This document shows, one piece after another, positions 29,633 to 37,870 of a stretch of DNA of 41,042 nucleotides; the stretch's first letter is position 1; each line of letters opens with the position of its first letter. Source of the DNA: JBBSTY01 sp038235385 (GTDB lineage: Bacteria > Actinomycetota > Acidimicrobiia > Acidimicrobiales > Acidimicrobilacustridaceae); NCBI GenBank assembly GCA_038235385.1, contig JBBSTY010000016.1, forward strand, positions 1 to 41,042. The letters run 5' to 3'. A program made the translations under genes and the position numbers. A model generated the notes under the pieces. It saw only the letters and a program-made list of their open reading frames with translations. It was not told the origin of the DNA and did not search any database.

Positions 29633-31225
29633 CTATGACGAGGCCTCACCGGCGGCGCCGAGTCCGGACCTGGACCGGCGGTGGATCACGCCACCGCGGG
29701 CCTGTTGGGTCTCGTACCGCTCGATCAGGAGTCGCTCGTCGCGGAAGGGGTCGTCGACCACGACCGGGGGCACGCCGAAGTGGAGCACCGAGCGCGTGGC
29801 GGTGTCGTAGGGACGCCAGTCGGGGATGGTGGCGTTGTTCGGATCGCCGGTGCGGGCGAAGGCGAGCCAGGCCTGGCTCATGGCGGCGGCCATCGCGCTC
29901 GTGGCGTCGGTCGGCGGTCCGGTGATGTGGGGCGCCCGGTCGACGTTGTCGAACACGAAGGGCAGGTCGAGGTTGTGGGGAGTGACCCGGCGGCCGTCTT
30001 CGATCGGCGTGCGCCACAGCAGCCGGTAGGACCAGACGGGGGCTCCGCCCGCTGCGGCCTGGGCCGCCTTGTGCTCGGTCTGCAGGACGCTGTCGCGCCA
30101 GTAGCCCCGAGCGGTGGCCACGGTGAACAGGACCTCGGCCGCGGGCGCGTCGGGGTTGGATCGGCGGACCAGCGTGGTGAAGGGCGCGACGTCGCCCGCG
30201 TCGAGGTAGGGGGCGAGTCGTTCGGGCAGGTCGGCGTCGGTGATGGCGAAGACGCTGGGGTCCATCATCGAGAGCTGGAGCGAGAGCTCGGTGCGGCACG
30301 TGCCGATCATCATCGGCACGTCGTGCGCGGTGGGCGGCGCGTCGGGGTCCCAGGGCTGGCAGTCGAACACGACGTCGTCGACGGTGGGTGCGAACCGACC
30401 GCGGATGGCACGCGCGGCGCGCAGCACGGCCTTCCACGGGAGGTCCTGGAGCCGGCGCCAGTCGGCGGGCGGGATCTCGAGGTGCGCGAGCAGCCGCTCG
30501 GTGCGGTCGGTGGCCGCCTCGCGGGGGAGGAGGAGCAGCTGCGAGCCGCTCTGCACGATGCCTCGGTGGAACAGGCCGGTCGCGATCGGGGCGGCGGTCG
30601 CGAGGCTGACCTTCCGGCCGCCGCCGGACTGCCCGAAGATGGTGACGTTGGCGGGATCGCCGCCGAAGGCCTCGATGTTCTCGCGCACCCAGCGCAGGGC
30701 GGCGACGATGTCGAGGAAGCCGGCGTTGCCGGCGCCTGCGACGTCGTCGTCGACGAGGCCGGCGAGGTGGAGGTGGCCGAGGACGCCGAGGCGGTGGTTC
30801 ACCGTGACGACGACGACGTTGCCGGATCGGCAGAGGTTGACGCCGTCGTAGAGCATGACCGAGCCGGTCCCCGCTTCGAAGCCACCGCCATGCAGCCAGA
30901 CCATCACCGGGCGGCGATCTGCGTCGGTCGAGGGTGTCCAGACGTTGAGGACGAGGCAGTCCTCGCCTCGCTCGGGGCGATTGCCCTCGAAGCCGCCGTC
31001 GGCCAGGAAGGTTCGCGCCTGCGGGGCGGTGTCGCCGTAGCGCACGGCGTCGCGCACCCCGGCCCATGGCGTCGGCGGCTGCGGTGGCAGGAAGCGGTTC
31101 GCGCCGTCCGTCGGCGCGCCGTAGGGGATGCCACGGAAGATGCTGACCTCGTCGGCCACGACACCCCGGACATCGCCGTCAGCGGTGCGCACGACCGCTG
31201 ACCTCGTCGCTTCGTCCCGCTCCAC
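29633..31225 (-). CDS. Type-B carboxylesterase
   Basis: 530 residues from a GTG at 31225, with GGGGAGG shortly upstream; the open frame starting further upstream crosses the IclR promoter. It is a carboxylesterase family (PF00135) enzyme. GEDCLVLNVWTP (88-98) carries the conserved Cys, the HGGGF oxyanion segment is at 112-116, and the nucleophile elbow GQSGGG has Ser200 (GESAG in most members). The catalytic His lies in TPHNLDLPFVFDN. No signal peptide is evident, so it is probably cytoplasmic. It hydrolyses carboxylic esters; the substrate is unknown. It is divergent from the IclR regulator with operator-like repeats between them. A second type-B esterase lies at 34288-35787, so the two flank the IclR/MmgE-PrpD genes. 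Confidence 0.92.
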   Translation of the reverse strand: MERDEATRSAVVRTADGDVRGVVADEVSIFRGIPYGAPTDGANRFLPPQPPTPWAGVRDAVRYGDTAPQARTFLADGGFEGNRPERGEDCLVLNVWTPSTDADRRPVMVWLHGGGFEAGTGSVMLYDGVNLCRSGNVVVVTVNHRLGVLGHLHLAGLVDDDVAGAGNAGFLDIVAALRWVRENIEAFGGDPANVTIFGQSGGGRKVSLATAAPIATGLFHRGIVQSGSQLLLLPREAATDRTERLLAHLEIPPADWRRLQDLPWKAVLRAARAIRGRFAPTVDDVVFDCQPWDPDAPPTAHDVPMMIGTCRTELSLQLSMMDPSVFAITDADLPERLAPYLDAGDVAPFTTLVRRSNPDAPAAEVLFTVATARGYWRDSVLQTEHKAAQAAAGGAPVWSYRLLWRTPIEDGRRVTPHNLDLPFVFDNVDRAPHITGPPTDATSAMAAAMSQAWLAFARTGDPNNATIPDWRPYDTATRSVLHFGVPPVVVDDPFRDERLLIERYETQQARGGVIHRRSRSGLGAAGEASS

Positions 31226-31297
31226 ACGGCCTCCCCTCGGGCGGTGTCGCTGCCCCGACGCCGATCCATCTGGTGTCTGCGGCTGTCGCCCCGCAGC

Positions 31298-31314
31298 GTT
31301 CCGCCACACGGAAC
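31298..31314. promoter_or_regulatory. IclR-type operator candidate 1
   Basis: GTTCCG-CCACA-CGGAAC, perfect 6-base arms, lies in the divergent promoter region between the carboxylesterase and iclR-like genes. The A/T-ended TTCCG...CGGAA layout suits IclR family operators. Confidence 0.6.
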
Positions 31315-31317
31315 AGT

Positions 31318-31334
31318 ATTCTGTCTGACAGGAT
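31318..31334. promoter_or_regulatory. IclR-type operator candidate 2
   Basis: ATTCTGTC-T-GACAGGAT is an 8-base-arm inverted repeat with one mismatch, immediately upstream of the regulator start at 31341. Binding there would block the regulator's own expression. Confidence 0.52.
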
Positions 31335-31340
31335 AGAGTG

Positions 31341-32075
31341 ATGGACAGCGCATTGGCCAAGGCGTTCGGGGTGCTCGAAGCGCTCACCCGCGCCAAGGGT
31401 CCGTCGCGGCTCGCGTCGCTGGCGACCGAGCTGGGGTTGCAGAAGAGCACGGTGCATCGGATCCTGGGCGAGCTGTCGGCGCTCGGGTACGTCGCTCAGG
31501 ACGAGGGCACCGGTCTGTACCGGCCGACGTTGCGCACCTGGGAGCTCGGCTCTGCCGTCGTCGCTGACCTCCCGATCAAGCAGGCGGCGTCGGGTGCGCT
31601 GCTCCGGTTGCACGAGCAGACCGGCGAGACGGTGAGCCTCGTGGTGCGGTCGGGCGACGATGCGCTCTACCTCGACAAGATCGTGTCGCCTCGGCCGCTG
31701 CGGTTCACCACCCGGGTCGGCAGTCGCGTGCCCTTGCCGATCACCGCGGGCGGCAAGGCCATCCTGGCCGTGTCCGGCGATGGCGTCGACGTGGTCCACC
31801 GGCTGGCGCGACGACCGGGGTTCGAGCACCTCGTCGATGTCGATCGGCTGCTCGAGGAACTCGCCGAGGCGGGGGAGCGGGGCTACGCGGTCGCGACGGG
31901 CAAGCCCGGGTTGGTGGGCATCGCGGCTGCGATCGTCGACCTCGACGAGGAACCCGTCGCTGCGCTCTCGGTCTCGGCGCCGACCGACCGCCTGCCCGCG
32001 GCGAAGCGGCGAGCGGTCGTCGAGGCTGTGCTCACCACCGCCGCCCACCTCGCCGAATCGATCGGTCGGCTGTGA
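31341..32075 (+). CDS. IclR-family transcriptional regulator
   Basis: 244 residues from the ATG at 31341 (AGGA seven bases upstream); a GTG directly before it is equally in frame. The N-terminal winged helix-turn-helix (about 1-65) reads ALAKAFGVLEAL, RLASLATELGLQKSTVHRIL and ALGYVAQDEGTGLYRPTLR. The C-terminal ligand-binding domain (about 75-244) has QTGETVSLVVRSGDDALYLD, PLPITAGGKAILAV, RGYAVATGKPGLVGIAAAIV and AALSVSAPTDRLP. The ligand is probably a carboxylic acid produced by the cluster, which is inference. Its stop overlaps the MmgE/PrpD GTG (GTGA), and it is divergent from a carboxylesterase gene, so it likely controls both. Confidence 0.93.
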   Translation: MDSALAKAFGVLEALTRAKGPSRLASLATELGLQKSTVHRILGELSALGYVAQDEGTGLYRPTLRTWELGSAVVADLPIKQAASGALLRLHEQTGETVSLVVRSGDDALYLDKIVSPRPLRFTTRVGSRVPLPITAGGKAILAVSGDGVDVVHRLARRPGFEHLVDVDRLLEELAEAGERGYAVATGKPGLVGIAAAIVDLDEEPVAALSVSAPTDRLPAAKRRAVVEAVLTTAAHLAESIGRL

Positions 32076-33436
32076 ACGCCCCGGTCACCCGCGCCGTCGT
32101 CGACTTCGTCGCCGGCGACCTCCCCATGGACGTCGCCGTCGGTGAACTGGCCAGCCTGCACGTCCTCGACACCCTGGCCTCGGTCGTGGCCTGCCGCGAC
32201 CTCGACGCAGCACGCGTCGGGCGCGACTACGCGATCGCCAACAGCGGAGGATGCGGGGCGGTCACGATCCTGGGCACCGACCAGAAAGCGTCGCTCACCG
32301 ACGCCGTGTTCGCCGGGGCCATGGCCGGCCACGCGGCGGAGATCAACGACTTCATCCCCTCGGCCTACGTGCAGCCCGGCCCGGCGATCGTGAGCACTTC
32401 CCTGGGGGTGGCCGAGCAGCGCGGCGCCAGCGGCTCCGCCGTGGTCCGGGCCGTCGTGATCGGCTACGAGCTCAGCGCTCGGGTTCCCCGGGCGCTGGGC
32501 GCGTCGAACCTGCGTTCCGCGGGCCTGGCCAGCCACGGTGTCGGGCCGGTGTTCGGGTCCGCTTGCGCGGCGGCGTCGCTCATGGGGCTGGAGCGCGAAC
32601 GCATCGGCGACGTGCTGTCGTGTGCTGCGCAGCAGGCGTCGGGTTCGTGGCAGTGGCTGCGCGACGTCGAGCACATCGAGAAGGCGTTCGTGTTCGCCGG
32701 GATGGGTGCCCGCAACGGCCTCCAGGCGGCGCTGCTCGTCGAGGCCGGCTTTCGGGGCGTGCGCGACCCGTTCGACGACCCCGCGGGCTGGTTCTCCTCG
32801 GGTCCCTTCGGCGCCGGCGACCACGACCCGGAGTCGCTCGTCCGCGACCTCGACGTGCCGAGCGCGCTGCGCGACACCGCCATCAAGCGGTACCCGGTGG
32901 GCGGCCCGGCCCAGCCGGCGGTGGAGGCCCTCCTGCACCTGGTCAGCGACCTCGACCGTGCCGCGGTCGAGCGCGTCGTCATCGCCATGCCAGGTCGGGC
33001 CGATGCCTTCCGCACTGCCGCCATGCCGGCGCTCAACCTGCCTTACCTCGCGGCGGTCATCCTGGTCGATGGTCACCTGAACCTCGCCGCCGCGTCGTCG
33101 CTCGAACGACTGCACCACGACGAGGCGGTGATGGCGCTGATGGCTGCGGTCGAGGTCGTGCACGACCCGACGCAGGAGACCGGAACCGGGCGCGATCGCG
33201 CCGAATCCGCCCGCGTCACGCTGACGCTGCGGTCGGGGGAGGTCCGCGAGCGGTTCGTCGGGTTCGTCGCCGGCTACCCCACCCACCCGATGCACCGCGA
33301 CCAGATCGAGGCCAAGGCACGCGAGCTGATGGTTCCGACCCTCGGTGCGCGCCGAGCCGACGAGGTCATCACCGCCTGCGCGCGACTCACCGAGCTGGAC
33401 CATGCCGGCGAGCTCGTCTCGATGATCGCCGGTTGA
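32072..33436 (+). CDS. MmgE/PrpD-family protein
   Basis: 454 residues from a GTG at 32072. The family contains 2-methylcitrate dehydratase, cis-aconitate decarboxylase and iminodisuccinate epimerase, all acting on small polycarboxylates. Signature segments are LHVLDTLASVVACRDL (about 29-44), VFAGAMAGHAAEINDF (residues ~83-98, where active-site residues lie), ASHGVGPVFGSACAAASLMG (~156-175), HIEKAFVFAGMGARNGLQAA (the Lys-containing segment), and IKRYPVGGPAQPAVEALLHL. Thus it looks catalytically complete, but the substrate is open. It is translationally coupled to the IclR regulator and followed 50 bases later by an alpha/beta hydrolase. Confidence 0.9.
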   Translation: MNAPVTRAVVDFVAGDLPMDVAVGELASLHVLDTLASVVACRDLDAARVGRDYAIANSGGCGAVTILGTDQKASLTDAVFAGAMAGHAAEINDFIPSAYVQPGPAIVSTSLGVAEQRGASGSAVVRAVVIGYELSARVPRALGASNLRSAGLASHGVGPVFGSACAAASLMGLERERIGDVLSCAAQQASGSWQWLRDVEHIEKAFVFAGMGARNGLQAALLVEAGFRGVRDPFDDPAGWFSSGPFGAGDHDPESLVRDLDVPSALRDTAIKRYPVGGPAQPAVEALLHLVSDLDRAAVERVVIAMPGRADAFRTAAMPALNLPYLAAVILVDGHLNLAAASSLERLHHDEAVMALMAAVEVVHDPTQETGTGRDRAESARVTLTLRSGEVRERFVGFVAGYPTHPMHRDQIEAKARELMVPTLGARRADEVITACARLTELDHAGELVSMIAG

Positions 33437-33486
33437 ACCACCAGCACGACACACGGATCACTACCGATACAGGGGGAACGAGATCG

Positions 33487-34260
33487 ATGGACATCATCAG
33501 CGAGACGGACGAGGACGGGGTGCGGACTCGGCGGTTCGACCTGCGAGTCGGCGACGAGGTCGTTCCCGGCCTGCACTGGTTGCCGCTCGACGCACCCGGC
33601 GCACACCCAACCGTCTGCATCGGTCACGGCGGCTTCCAACACAAGCGCTACGGCAACGTCCCCGAGCTGGCCAACCAGTTCGTCCAGAACCTCGGCGTCG
33701 GGGTTGTCGCTCTCGACGCGCCCCGCCACGGCGACCGCATCACCGATCCTGACGCCGCCAAGAAGGCGCGCGACCAGGCCATCGCCGCAGCCGGCAGGGG
33801 CGGACGTCCGGGCCTGGATCCCAAGGTCGTCGCCGCCATGGCCAAGCGCACCCAGCAGCACGTCGAGGAGTGGCGGGCCCTGCTCGACGCGATCCAGGAC
33901 GACGACCGGTGGGCCACGGGACCGTTCGGCTGGTGGGGCGTCTCCATGGGCACCACCCACGGGCTCCCGCTCGTCGCACAGGACGATCGGATCACCGCCG
34001 CCGTGTTCGGGCTGAACGCCCTCGTTCCCGGTGACGACGAGCAGGCCGCCCGCGCCGCATCGATCACGATCCCGCTCCTCTTCCTCAACCAGTCCGACGA
34101 CGAGCTCATGACCCGCACCGCCGCCTTGGCCCTCTGGGACGCCTTCGGGTCGGCCGAGAAGACCATGCAAATCAACCCCGGCGGGCACGTGCAGGTGCCC
34201 CGCTTCGAGCGAGATGCCAGCGAAGCCTTCTTCCGCCGGCACCTGCTCGCGCGTCCCTGA
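33487..34260 (+). CDS. Alpha/beta hydrolase (dienelactone-hydrolase-like)
   Basis: 257 residues from the ATG at 33487 (GGGGGAA about ten bases upstream). A very long open frame through the upstream gene is only a shadow. It shows CIGHGGFQHKRYGN (HG-x oxyanion strand, about 44-57), VVALDAPRHGDR (73-84) and the nucleophile elbow GWWGVSMGTTHG with Ser153. The acid is probably in LFLNQSDDELMT (about 200), and catalytic His is in NPGGHVQVPRFE (about 231). No signal peptide is present. It likely hydrolyses a small ester or lactone. It lies in the same direction and short spacing as MmgE/PrpD and the following carboxylesterase (27-base gap), so one operon. Confidence 0.85.
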   Translation: MDIISETDEDGVRTRRFDLRVGDEVVPGLHWLPLDAPGAHPTVCIGHGGFQHKRYGNVPELANQFVQNLGVGVVALDAPRHGDRITDPDAAKKARDQAIAAAGRGGRPGLDPKVVAAMAKRTQQHVEEWRALLDAIQDDDRWATGPFGWWGVSMGTTHGLPLVAQDDRITAAVFGLNALVPGDDEQAARAASITIPLLFLNQSDDELMTRTAALALWDAFGSAEKTMQINPGGHVQVPRFERDASEAFFRRHLLARP

Positions 34261-34287
34261 CCCGCGCCCCACGATCGGACCACCGAC

Positions 34288-35787
34288 ATGAACATCGACG
34301 TCTCCACCACCTCGGGCACCGTGCGAGGCACGGCGCGCGAGCATCACCTGGCCTTCGCCGGCATGCCCTACGCCACGGCCCCGCTCGGCGACCGGCGGTT
34401 CCTCGCCCCCGAACCTGTCGCGTCGTGGACCGGCGTCCGCGACGCGCTCGAACCGGGACCCGTCGCCCCCCAGGACCCGCTCGTGCCCTTCCCGTTCCGA
34501 GCCGCCGGTCCCGAGAGCGAGGACTGCCTCTTCCTCAACATCGCCACCCCTGCAGTCGACGGCGCCCGGCGCCCGGTCCTGCTCTGGATCCACGGTGGCG
34601 GGCTCAGCCACGGCGCCGGCTCGCAACCGGCCTACGACGGTGGACCCCTCGCCGAACGGGGCGACGTCGTCGTCGTGACCATCAACTACCGCCTCGGCGC
34701 CCTCGGGTACCTCTACCTCGGCGGCCATGGTGGTGACGAGTGGGGTGCGGCCACCAACGCCGGCCAGCTCGACCAGATCGCCGCCCTGCGCTGGGTCCAC
34801 GACAACATCGCCGCCTTCGGCGGCGATCCCGACAACGTCACCATCTTCGGGCAGTCGGCTGGTGCCGTGGCCGTCCACACGCTGCTCGCCATGCCTGCCG
34901 CCGCCGGCCTGTTCTCGAAGGCCATCGTCCAGAGCGGCACGGCCCTCGGCGTCGGCGGGACCGACGCTGCATCGGTCGCGGCCGGAGCGTTCCTGGACCG
35001 CCTCGGCATCCCCGACGGCGACCGCGAGGCGCTGCTGGCGGTCGAGGTCGAGGCGATGCTCCGAGTGCAGGGGAGCCGCGGCGCGTTGCGACCCGTCGTT
35101 GACGGCACCTCCCTCATCGACGCGCCGATGGCGGCAGTGCGCGACGGGATCGCCCGTGACGTCCCGCTGATGATCGGGACAGCACGTGACGAGCAGAAGC
35201 TCTACGTGGCCGCCGATCGCGACCCGATCGACAACGCCGAGCTCGAACGGCAGGTGCGCGCCGCCATCCCACGCCGAGCGGCCGATCGGGTTGGCGACGT
35301 CGTCACGACCTACCGCTCGTCGCGCCTCGACCGAGGCCTCCCAGCGGACAACCTCGACGTCATCGACGCCGTCATCACCGCGTCACGGTTCCGGCAGCCA
35401 GCGCTCCGCCTCGCCGAGGCGCAACAGGCCCACCAGCCCGCCACCTTCGTCTACCAGGTCGACTGGGAGTCACCCGCTCGCCGAGGGAAGCTCGGCGCCT
35501 GCCACGGCATCGAGATCCCGTTCGTCTTCGGTAGCCTCGGCCGCACCGGCGACGACCGCATGAGCGGCAGCGGCCCCGACGCCGACCACCTCGCCCGCCA
35601 GATGATGGACGCCTGGATCGCCTTCGCCCGCCACGGTGACCCCACCCACGACGGCATCGGCGACTGGCCCGCGTACGAAACCGACGAGCGCGCCACCCTG
35701 ATCTTCGGCCGCGAGTCCGGCGCGGTCGAGGCGCCGTTCGAGGAAGAGCGCCAGCTCTGGTCCTCGATGATCCAGACCGCGAGGTAG
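34288..35787 (+). CDS. Type-B carboxylesterase (second copy)
   Basis: 499 residues. SEDCLFLNIATPAV (77-90), HGGG (102-105) and the nucleophile elbow GQSAGA with Ser190 are present, and the catalytic His is in ACHGIEIPFVFGSL (about 408). It is slightly shorter than the esterase at 29633-31225 and similar throughout (for example RWVHDNIAAFGGDPDNVTIF against RWVRENIEAFGGDPANVTIF). The two flank the regulator and are probably old duplicates with different specificity. No signal peptide is present. It is probably the last gene of the operon beginning at IclR/MmgE-PrpD. Confidence 0.93.
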   Translation: MNIDVSTTSGTVRGTAREHHLAFAGMPYATAPLGDRRFLAPEPVASWTGVRDALEPGPVAPQDPLVPFPFRAAGPESEDCLFLNIATPAVDGARRPVLLWIHGGGLSHGAGSQPAYDGGPLAERGDVVVVTINYRLGALGYLYLGGHGGDEWGAATNAGQLDQIAALRWVHDNIAAFGGDPDNVTIFGQSAGAVAVHTLLAMPAAAGLFSKAIVQSGTALGVGGTDAASVAAGAFLDRLGIPDGDREALLAVEVEAMLRVQGSRGALRPVVDGTSLIDAPMAAVRDGIARDVPLMIGTARDEQKLYVAADRDPIDNAELERQVRAAIPRRAADRVGDVVTTYRSSRLDRGLPADNLDVIDAVITASRFRQPALRLAEAQQAHQPATFVYQVDWESPARRGKLGACHGIEIPFVFGSLGRTGDDRMSGSGPDADHLARQMMDAWIAFARHGDPTHDGIGDWPAYETDERATLIFGRESGAVEAPFEEERQLWSSMIQTAR

Positions 35788-35986
35788 TACCCCGCCGACC
35801 TCACGGGTGGTGTCGTTCACCGCGGAGCCGACCCCGGACTTCGAGAACGGCGCCGCCCCGATGCTCGCTGTCTTGTGCCCGGCACCGTACTGCCTGGATG
35901 CGCGCTGCAACGGACCTCGCCGTCCACCGGCGCATCGAAAAGGGTACTGTCCGCCCCCGTTGCGATCGCCTCGAAGGGAACCAGTC

Positions 35987-37570
35987 ATGTTCAGAACGCG
36001 CCTGCTGCGCGGTTCGCTGAGTGTCGCATTGCTGCTCGCGTTGGTGCTCATCTCGGCCAGCTGCGCGTCGGACGGAGTCGTCGGCGCACCTACGAGTGCG
36101 GGCACGACGGGCACCGCCATCACTGCGACGGCGGACGCGTCGTATGCGTCGTCGCCGTGCCCGAGCGCAGCCTTGTCCGGGTATCCGCAGTTCGATCTCG
36201 GACCGAAGTTCACGTGTGGGTACCTGAGCGTTCCCGAGAACCGCAGCGAGCCGGACGGGCGCACGATCCGTCTCCTCGTCGCGACGTTGAAGGCCACGTC
36301 CCCGACGCCCGCGCCTGATCCGATCGTCTGGCTCACGGGCGGGGCGGGCTCTCCTGTCATCGCCGATGCGAACACCGCCGCCGGCCTGGGCATCAACGCC
36401 GACCGGGACGTGATCTTCGTCGAACAGCGTGGCAACTACTCCTCGGAGCCGAGCCTCGTCTGCCCCGAGGCGGGGGTATTCTCCGCCGAGTTGGTCACCA
36501 AGAACTACCTGGACCCGGCGACTCGGGAACTGAGCAAGGCGGCCACGACGGCGTGTCGCGATCGGCTCGCCGACACGGGCGTCGACTTCGCTGCGTACAC
36601 AACGGCGGAGAATGCCCGTGACATCGCCGACGCGCGGGTTGCGTTGAAGATCGACAGGTGGAACCTCTACGGGTACTCCTACGGCACCTTGCTGGCCTTG
36701 ACCGTGGTGCGCGATCACCCGGCCGGCGTCCGCAGTGTTGTTCTCGATTCGGTGGTTCCGCCGAATCTCGAACTGGTTGAAGAGTTCTGGCCGGCGGCGG
36801 CAGCCGGGTTCAAGGCGATCTTCGATGGCTGCGCGGCGCAGCCGTCGTGCGCTGCGGCGTACCCGAACGTGGCAGAGGACTTCGCGGCCACGGTGGAGCG
36901 CCTGACCACGACACCGGTCACGGTGCCCGTGGCGGATCCGGTGACCGGCGCGACGGTGCCGGTCGTCATCGACGGCTACAAGCTCGCCAACCTGCTCGTC
37001 CAGTTGGGTGGCGCGCACGAAGCGTTCTCCGAGGTCCCCGGCATCGTCGACAACCTGGCGAACGGCGACGGGAGCGAGGCGGCGGCCGTGTTGCTCGACA
37101 TCAGCGCCGGCCCGCCGATCGGCAGCACGGGCCTGTCCCTGGGCGTCTATTGCCCCGAGTACGTGGCTCAGACCAGCCCGGTAGAGGTGAGGACGAAAGC
37201 CAAGGAGTCTCTGCCGCAGTTTCCCGATGCCGTGCTGGAGCAGACGCCGCAGATCCCGTTCTTCGAGAGCTGTGCGATCTGGGACGTGGGCACAGCCCCT
37301 CTCGACGTGCACGCGCCCGTCGTGAGCGATGTACCCGTGTTGTTGATGGCCGGCACCTTCGACACCATCACCGGGGTGTCCTGGATCGAGGCCGTGGCCC
37401 CGGGCCTGGCGAGATCCCAGACCGTCGTCGTCCCGGGGGTGGGCCACGAGACGATCAAGTCGGGCCCCTGCCCGCTGGCGGTGATGAACCAGTTCATCGC
37501 CAAGCCCATGGATCCAGTCGACCGCACATGCGTCGACAACTTGGCGCTCCCGACGTTCAAGACACCCTGA
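35987..37570 (+). CDS. Lipoprotein alpha/beta hydrolase, TAP-like (tripeptidyl aminopeptidase family)
   Basis: 527 residues from the ATG at 35987 (AAGGGAA seven bases upstream); the open frame further upstream has no family sequence. The signal peptide ends in lipobox ISASC, so Cys26 would be lipidated and the enzyme sits outside the membrane. The fold is alpha/beta hydrolase: DPIVWLTGGAGSPV, RDVIFVEQRGNYSSEPSLVC, and nucleophile elbow YGYSYGTLLAL with Ser about 231. The C-terminal TAP-like domain holds PVLLMAGTFDTITG (catalytic Asp) and VVVPGVGHETI (His). Related enzymes release tripeptides or cleave small esters/amides. It is separated from the esterase operon by 199 bases and may have its own promoter. 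Confidence 0.9.
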   Translation: MFRTRLLRGSLSVALLLALVLISASCASDGVVGAPTSAGTTGTAITATADASYASSPCPSAALSGYPQFDLGPKFTCGYLSVPENRSEPDGRTIRLLVATLKATSPTPAPDPIVWLTGGAGSPVIADANTAAGLGINADRDVIFVEQRGNYSSEPSLVCPEAGVFSAELVTKNYLDPATRELSKAATTACRDRLADTGVDFAAYTTAENARDIADARVALKIDRWNLYGYSYGTLLALTVVRDHPAGVRSVVLDSVVPPNLELVEEFWPAAAAGFKAIFDGCAAQPSCAAAYPNVAEDFAATVERLTTTPVTVPVADPVTGATVPVVIDGYKLANLLVQLGGAHEAFSEVPGIVDNLANGDGSEAAAVLLDISAGPPIGSTGLSLGVYCPEYVAQTSPVEVRTKAKESLPQFPDAVLEQTPQIPFFESCAIWDVGTAPLDVHAPVVSDVPVLLMAGTFDTITGVSWIEAVAPGLARSQTVVVPGVGHETIKSGPCPLAVMNQFIAKPMDPVDRTCVDNLALPTFKTP

Positions 37571-37870
37571 CCGTGCACCACGTGCGTTCGGCGAGTGGGT
37601 CTGCCGCGGGTTTTGTTGACATGCGACCGGAGGTCGAGACGGCTGCCGTGAGCTCGTTCGCCGTGGTGAGGATCCCGGCCATGACGCTTCTCCTGAGATC
37701 GAGGTGCTCGGATCGTCACAGGACCGGTGCGCCCACCGGTGGATTCCGCCCAGCCGATCGACAGAGCATTCGTTCCGAATTCGACCACGCGAAGGGCCGT
37801 CAGGGGTGCAGGCGCTGCTTCGACGCTCGCTCGGTGCGCGGCGAGCAGGAGGTGTCGGCCCCAACCGACG
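37571..37870. other. Gap between convergent genes, with a hairpin
   Basis: 300 bases with no convincing coding signal on either strand. A hairpin with perfect 7-base arms (ACCGGTG at 37723-37729 and CACCGGT at 37734-37740, loop CGCC) may end transcription of the flanking convergent genes. Confidence 0.5.

Noticed and set aside
29681..31201. A 506-codon plus-strand frame opposite the carboxylesterase
   Set aside because: Low-complexity Gly/Val/Asp translation; the minus strand carries all esterase motifs in order.
33274..34878. A 534-codon minus-strand frame across the hydrolase and esterase genes
   Set aside because: It is antisense to two well-defined hydrolases and has no recognisable motif.
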